The notes beneath the pieces were generated by a model. The model ran no database searches. It saw only the letters and a list, made by a program, of their open reading frames with translations, and was not told where the DNA came from. Shown here in pieces: positions 60,150 through 64,000 of a DNA stretch of 64,000 bases; the first letter of the stretch is position 1, and each line of letters opens with the position of its first letter. This stretch comes from Phycomyces nitens. Taxonomy: Eukaryota > Mucoromycota > Mucoromycetes > Mucorales > Phycomycetaceae. Position numbers and translations under genes: made by a program. The stretch lies in the NCBI GenBank assembly GCA_022702545.1, contig JAHRBC010000004.1, positions 5,052,001 through 5,116,000 on the forward strand. The letters are read 5' to 3'.

Positions 60150-60680
60150 ACCTGTCAGACTTGACATTGTGAATGAGAATATAATAAATCAAACATCCAA
60201 TTGGTATAACATAATATGTATTCTTGCCCCCCTTTTATAAATAAACAAAAAATACATCTTGAATAAAAAGAAATCAGCTTAAATAATTTCACTTGTAAAA
60301 TATTATACTAATTTTCAACAACAACAATAACAAAAAACATTCAACTCTCTATCTTCCTAAAGGTTATAGCTGCTAATGATCCCTTCCAATACTTACATGT
60401 CAGAGTTGACATAGTAAATAACAACCCAGATAATCAGGTACCCAATCGGTAATGCTTTTAACATATGTCTTCAATGTTATACCGATTGGTTCTCATTTTT
60501 GTAAAACCAAGACATATTCTCATCGCCTCTCATGAAGAGATCGATGTGTCTTGAGTAAAAAGTAATTAGTTTAGATAGTTTCACTTATAAAATCTGTATA
60601 AATACTACAATGATTTGTAACAATAAAAAGCATTCAATTCTCTATATTTCTATTTATTCTAAACGTCCTAGTTGGTGGTG
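60150..60680. repeat. Two diverged direct repeats, LTR-like, TGTCAGAnTTGACAT start
   Basis: Copies beginning at 60153 (TGTCAGACTTGACAT) and 60398 (TGTCAGAGTTGACAT) share a colinear series of blocks: an ...CCAATnGGTA element, a TTGAnTAAAAAGnAATnAG stretch, ATAnTTTCACTTnTAAAAT, and a nearly common end AAnCATTCAAnTCTCTAT. Each is about 250 bp. Starting with TG and carrying promoter-like A/T signals, they look like old solo LTRs of a family different from the 7.5/35.5 kb family. Confidence 0.5.
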
Positions 60681-60729
60681 ATCTATTGCAAAACTTATCC
60701 AAGTTAAATATTAGCAAGATACACCTAGT

Positions 60730-60784
60730 CGAGACTTGACAAAAAGGAAAACCATCCCAGATCAGGAACGACTGTCAAGTCTCG
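60730..60784. repeat. Perfect 12-bp inverted repeat (hairpin)
   Basis: CGAGACTTGACA (60730-60741) and TGTCAAGTCTCG (60773-60784) are exact reverse complements separated by 31 bp. The loop contains GATCAGGAACGAC, which also occurs at 61496-61508. It may be the terminal structure of a small element or a terminator-like hairpin. Confidence 0.6.
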
Positions 60785-61554
60785 ATCTGGTATTTCTCTT
60801 CTGGCACTTGTAACTAAGTCGCAGAATCAATACCACTGGGGATCGTCAAGTTTAGAGAATAGTTTTTAGATAGAATATAGATGCTTTTTATTGATACAAA
60901 TCCTTTTACTATTTATACAAAATGTAATTCGATTTAAGGCTAAATGTATAGTTACGTTAATATGTCTTAGATAGTTATTGTCCAGTAGGATATACTTAGG
61001 AGATATTCGTAATCTAAGACACTTGAGACATTTAGAAACATATATATGAAAACCAATCGGCAAGGTCTTGATCGTTTACCCAACAAGGTCAACCATTACT
61101 GGTTGCCTATCAAGAGCCGATTTCGGTTGCCGATGTCAACTCTGACACGACAACGCCAGGCAAAAAAAAAAAATACACCCATTGAGACTTTGTCGTGCTT
61201 AATTTTGGTGAGACAAGTTCGAGTGACTTGTCTTTACAAATCAAGCATGATTTGAAATGATTATTCATCTGTTTGTAATTTTAGAAATTGGTAATCCGTT
61301 TATAATAAGTTTGTAAGAACATTAGACACCTCTCTAGTGTAGTCAAAGATGAATAATCATTTAGAAAATTATATAAGATATCCTGATTCAAAACAATAAA
61401 AAGTTATCTTTTATCCTCTCTCTTATTTTGAATACTCCTGTGTATTAAAGCTTGACCAATTCGACTACGTTTACAGTGAATTGGAAGATAGCCTAGATCA
61501 GGAACGACAACTTTGTAAAATAAAAAATCCATGCTTTGCATGGAATCAAAATGA
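60785..61554. other. Repeat-rich spacer 3' of tRNA-Val
   Basis: No gene seen. It contains an inverted copy of the TGTCAGAGTTGACAT motif (61133-61147) and a second copy of GATCAGGAACGAC (61496-61508), so fragments of the repeats at 60.1-60.8 kb are scattered here. Confidence 0.45.
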
Positions 61555-61628
61555 TGATTTCTGCCAGACTTGAACTGGCGACCGTCTGTGTGTTAGACAG
61601 ACGTGATAACCAACTACACCAAGAAACC
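61555..61628 (-). tRNA. tRNA-Val (AAC)
   Basis: The 74-nt sequence folds into a full cloverleaf. The acceptor stem is GGTTTCT/AGAAATC with discriminator A. The D-loop contains AGTTGGT. The anticodon arm is TCTGT-CTAACAC-ACAGA with anticodon AAC, and the T-arm is GCCAG-TTCAAGT-CTGGC. No intron is present. LTR-like repeat fragments lie on its 3' side and a PIF/Harbinger element on its 5' side. Confidence 0.95.
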
Positions 61629-61809
61629 TTTCATTGGATTTTATGTTTGTAAATACAATAAAAGCACTACACTACCGAATCCAAATAGGGGTAAAGAAGT
61701 ATTTTAAAGAAGTATTTTTAAAGAAGTATATCAAAAGTCAGGAAAATATGACAGATATAAACCTCTATAAAAATTAACTTATCTATAATAGAGAAGGGGA
61801 TATCTTATG

Positions 61810-62170
61810 AAAATTTATAATTTCTATATTTGTACAACAAATTTAAACTCAAAAGAACATTTAATATCTCCAATAAGTCATAGAATTATGAAATTTTTGT
61901 AAAACTGGATGACGTCTAGCACATATTTTATTTTCTTACGAGAATTTGGCTCAAAATTTACGTAAAATCACGTAAATTTGCAAGGATTCTTTCATAACTA
62001 GGATCCAAATTTTCATAGGACTTTAAAGATGAAGCGATGTCTCACATTTAAGAACCGATTTAATCACAGACCCTTAAAATTTATAATTTCTATATTTGTA
62101 CAACAAATTTAAACTCACAAGAACATTTAATATCTCCGATAAGTCATAGAATTATGAAATTTTCGTAAAA
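61810..62170. repeat. 95-bp direct repeats upstream of the Harbinger transposase
   Basis: 61810-61904 and 62076-62170 are 95-bp direct repeats differing at only a few positions (AAAAG/CACAAG, CAATAAG/CGATAAG, TTTTTG/TTTTCG). They lie between the tRNA and the transposase ATG, 266 bp apart, where the subterminal region of the element is expected. They may be transposase-binding subterminal repeats. The DNA from 61629 to 62250 otherwise holds no gene. Confidence 0.75.
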
Positions 62171-62250
62171 TTAATGTGTAGGTGGCTAATAGGCATTCAG
62201 TAAAGAATGAATGTAGAGATCTCTTTCTTTTCATTTAACAACTTCCAAAG

Positions 62251-63684
62251 ATGAGATTACACAATCGTGCATTAATTGCTTATGTTCTCACTCTTGGCCA
62301 GACAACTCTCCATCAAAGAAAAAAGAGAGTCGTATACAAGCGTCTTGACATCAAGTCTCTTACTGATGCTAAATGCAAACTTGAGTTTCGCTTTACTTTT
62401 GCAGAAGTAATATTACTAGCCTTTCATTTTATTCTAACAAGTACTAACAGCAGTTTTTCTCTTTCCAAACTAGATTGAGAGAATGTGCATCGCAATGAAC
62501 TTGACAAAGACGATGAGTTTCAAGTGTGAGAATGGGTACGATTTGCACGTACCAAGAGAGTATGCTTTTGCTTTGGTACTCTACCGGTACACTTTCCCAC
62601 GGCGGTATCTCTCAATGGAAGATATGTGGGGAATGAATGCAAGAAGCTTGGGTTCTATTGTGAGCCAGTTCTCACGCATTCTACTGAACAAGTTCAAGCA
62701 TGGGCTAGAGTTTGACACTCATCAATTCTCGCCTGAGAACTGTGAAAGGTTTGCCCAGGCAATCTACCAAAAAGTAAAACCATTATTTACTACTTCTACT
62801 TTATAATAATTACATAATTTATTTGCTAATCTTATATAAACTCTTATAGCAAATGCCTTTCCCAATATCATTGGCTTTGTGGATGGCACAATGCAGAAGG
62901 TTTCCCGGCCAACAAGAAACGATGAGCAAAGATGTATCTACAATGGGTGGAAGGTAATGTGCTTATATACATATAACCATATTCTATTGAGCAATTTATA
63001 TGCTTACTTAACATTATCTTTCTTAAATAACATTCCCATTGTATTAAATATCAGGCAATTTCTACACCTGATGGCATCACAAGTAGTCTCATTGGGCCAT
63101 TTATTGGATCTACCCATGATACTAAGATTTTTGACAAGTCCAAGACATTGGACAGGTTGATCTTGCACCTTGATCTCCTTAATTCCAAAAGTAATCCTGG
63201 TTTTCCTTTTGCTATTTATGGGGATCAAGCCTACAAGAAATCTACGCATTTATACAGGCCATATACAGCTTATGAGATTGACAATGATCGTAAGTTATAT
63301 TTCAATTATAATATAGATTTTCTTTGCTAACACTTTTTTGTATACTTAGCTGTAAAAGTGGATATCAACAGAAAGATGGCACGTGCAAGAGTACAGGTAG
63401 AGATGGAGTTTGGTAAGGTAAGCCAATACTTCAAATACTGTAAGTACAGATATGCGATGAAGGTTAGAGGACATGCCAAACCTGGGATGGTATACATCCT
63501 TTGTACTCTATTCAAGAACTTCCATACGTGTATAAATGGTTCTGCAACGACGCAAATGTTTGGCCTCCAGCCTCCAGACATTGAGGAGTACATCACTGGG
63601 TTGATGCGGGAGCGAGACGCTGCAGACACCTTTGATAGCATCGAGACTATCCTAGACAACTTGTCTAACATCGTTGAGGCTTAA
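62251..63684 (+). CDS. PIF/Harbinger-type DDE transposase (DDE_Tnp_4, HARBI1-like)
   Basis: Proposed exons are 62251-62406, 62474-62773, 62850-62953, 63055-63289 and 63350-63684, about 376 codons. The catalytic triad is visible: Asp in GFVDGT (62880), Asp in IYGDQAY (about 63220), Glu in ARVQVEMEFGKV (about 63405). Other family marks are RPTRNDEQRCIYNGWK, GSTHDTKIF and RGHAKPGMVYILCTLFKN. The N-terminal part (NGYDLHVPREYAFALVLYRY) lies before the catalytic core. Splicing at the second intron (62774-62849) leaves the frame one base short in my model, so either the donor differs or there is a lesion. Otherwise the ORF has no internal stop. Together with the convergent ORF at the window end it forms a normal two-gene Harbinger arrangement and may be recently active. 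Confidence 0.83.
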
Positions 63685-63758
63685 ACGCATATGACTAATA
63701 AAAATATTATTTATCAGAAAATTTATCCTTCTCTTATATGTAAACAAATATTTTTATT

Positions 63759-64000
63759 TTATTTCTTTAGTATTTCTAATATTTGTTTATGTGTTGAAGA
63801 TAGTTCTTCAAGACTTATAGCAATTCTTTCTGAATTATCAGCTATTCTTCGACAGTCTGCAGCTATTGAATCTTTGGCCTCATCGTCTTTTTCCAAAGAT
63901 TCTGATTCCAACTTCATTATCTGCAAGATCTTATCCGGCAAGGTCTCATTCCTGGTTTCTCCTGCTTTTTTCAGGGGCCTTGGCCTCCTCGACTGGACAA
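63759..64000 (-). CDS. C-terminal part of Harbinger partner protein (probable Myb/SANT-type), partial
   Basis: A minus-strand frame is open from the window edge to a stop at 63759-63761 (about 80 codons). It ends with SIAADCRRIADNSERIAISL followed by EELSSTHKQILEILKK, a helical, coiled-coil-like C-terminus of the sort found in Myb/SANT DNA-binding partner proteins of PIF/Harbinger elements. The stop lies 75 bp from the transposase stop, tail to tail. The DNA-binding domain would be outside the window, so the assignment rests on position and tail character. Confidence 0.5.
   Translation of the reverse strand, partial: VQSRRPRPLKKAGETRNETLPDKILQIMKLESESLEKDDEAKDSIAADCRRIADNSERIAISLEELSSTHKQILEILKK

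Overview
The window reads as nuclear DNA of an early-diverging filamentous fungus, most likely Mucoromycota (Mucorales-like). It is AT-rich, the genes carry many short GT-AG introns of about 45-100 bp, spacers are compact, and there are relics of Tc1/mariner, Helitron, LINE, LTR and PIF/Harbinger elements. The organism is inferred from gene content and style. No database search was possible, and all exon models were built by eye from splice signals, reading-frame continuity and family motifs.

Layout. 1-4362 (+): the 3' part of a condensin subunit 1 gene, 16 exons, 1162 residues visible. 4640-20279 (+): five tandem copies (K1-K5) of a five-exon CAMK-like Ser/Thr protein kinase gene. Between successive copies lie four decayed copies of the condensin 3' end (starting at 6674, 10584, 13938 and 17465). 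A segment running from inside condensin exon 13, through its 3' end and the kinase, to the kinase downstream flank was therefore duplicated as a unit of about 3.3-3.5 kb. K4 and K5 look intact, K3 is open with a catalytic-loop change, K2 is frameshifted in its tail, and K1 is a pseudogene. K2, K4 and K5 share a 17-codon upstream ORF that ends one base before the kinase ATG. One condensin relic carries a 409-bp solo LTR with a perfect 4-bp target duplication; the sister relics give the empty site.

20993-22146 (+): C2H2 zinc-finger regulator. 24583-25669 (+): E2F-type cell-cycle transcription factor. 25.7-31.4 kb: gene-poor, with a dead Tc1-like transposase (-) at about 29.6-30.8 kb. 31448-32749 (+): serine-rich coiled-coil protein of unknown function. 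32959-34447 (-): mitochondrial branched-chain 2-oxoacid dehydrogenase E1 alpha. 35.5-41.1 kb: a transposon graveyard with a second solo LTR, an unidentified ORF it interrupts, a Helitron Rep gene carrying nonsense mutations, a minisatellite and a LINE reverse-transcriptase relic. 41.7-42.2 kb: an unidentified decayed reading frame. 42461-43681 (+): NUDIX hydrolase. 43863-44963 (-): secreted orphan protein. 45-48.9 kb: AT-rich spacer with a second Tc1 relic. 48960-50278 and 52443-53795 (-): paralogous F-box/leucine-rich genes. 54726-56354 (-): catalytic-type subunit of mitochondrial NAD-isocitrate dehydrogenase. 57973-58385 (+): cytochrome c oxidase subunit VIIc. 60.1-61.2 kb: a cluster of LTR-like repeats. 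61555-61628 (-): tRNA-Val(AAC). 62251-63684 (+): PIF/Harbinger DDE transposase, with a tail-to-tail partner ORF (63759 to beyond the window end) and 95-bp direct repeats upstream.

The housekeeping genes are independent single transcription units; three of them (E1 alpha, NAD-IDH, COX VIIc) act in mitochondrial carbon and energy metabolism. The most unusual structure is the kinase/condensin-tail array, in which copies differ in catalytic motifs, tail architecture, leader ORF and apparent gene-conversion patches.
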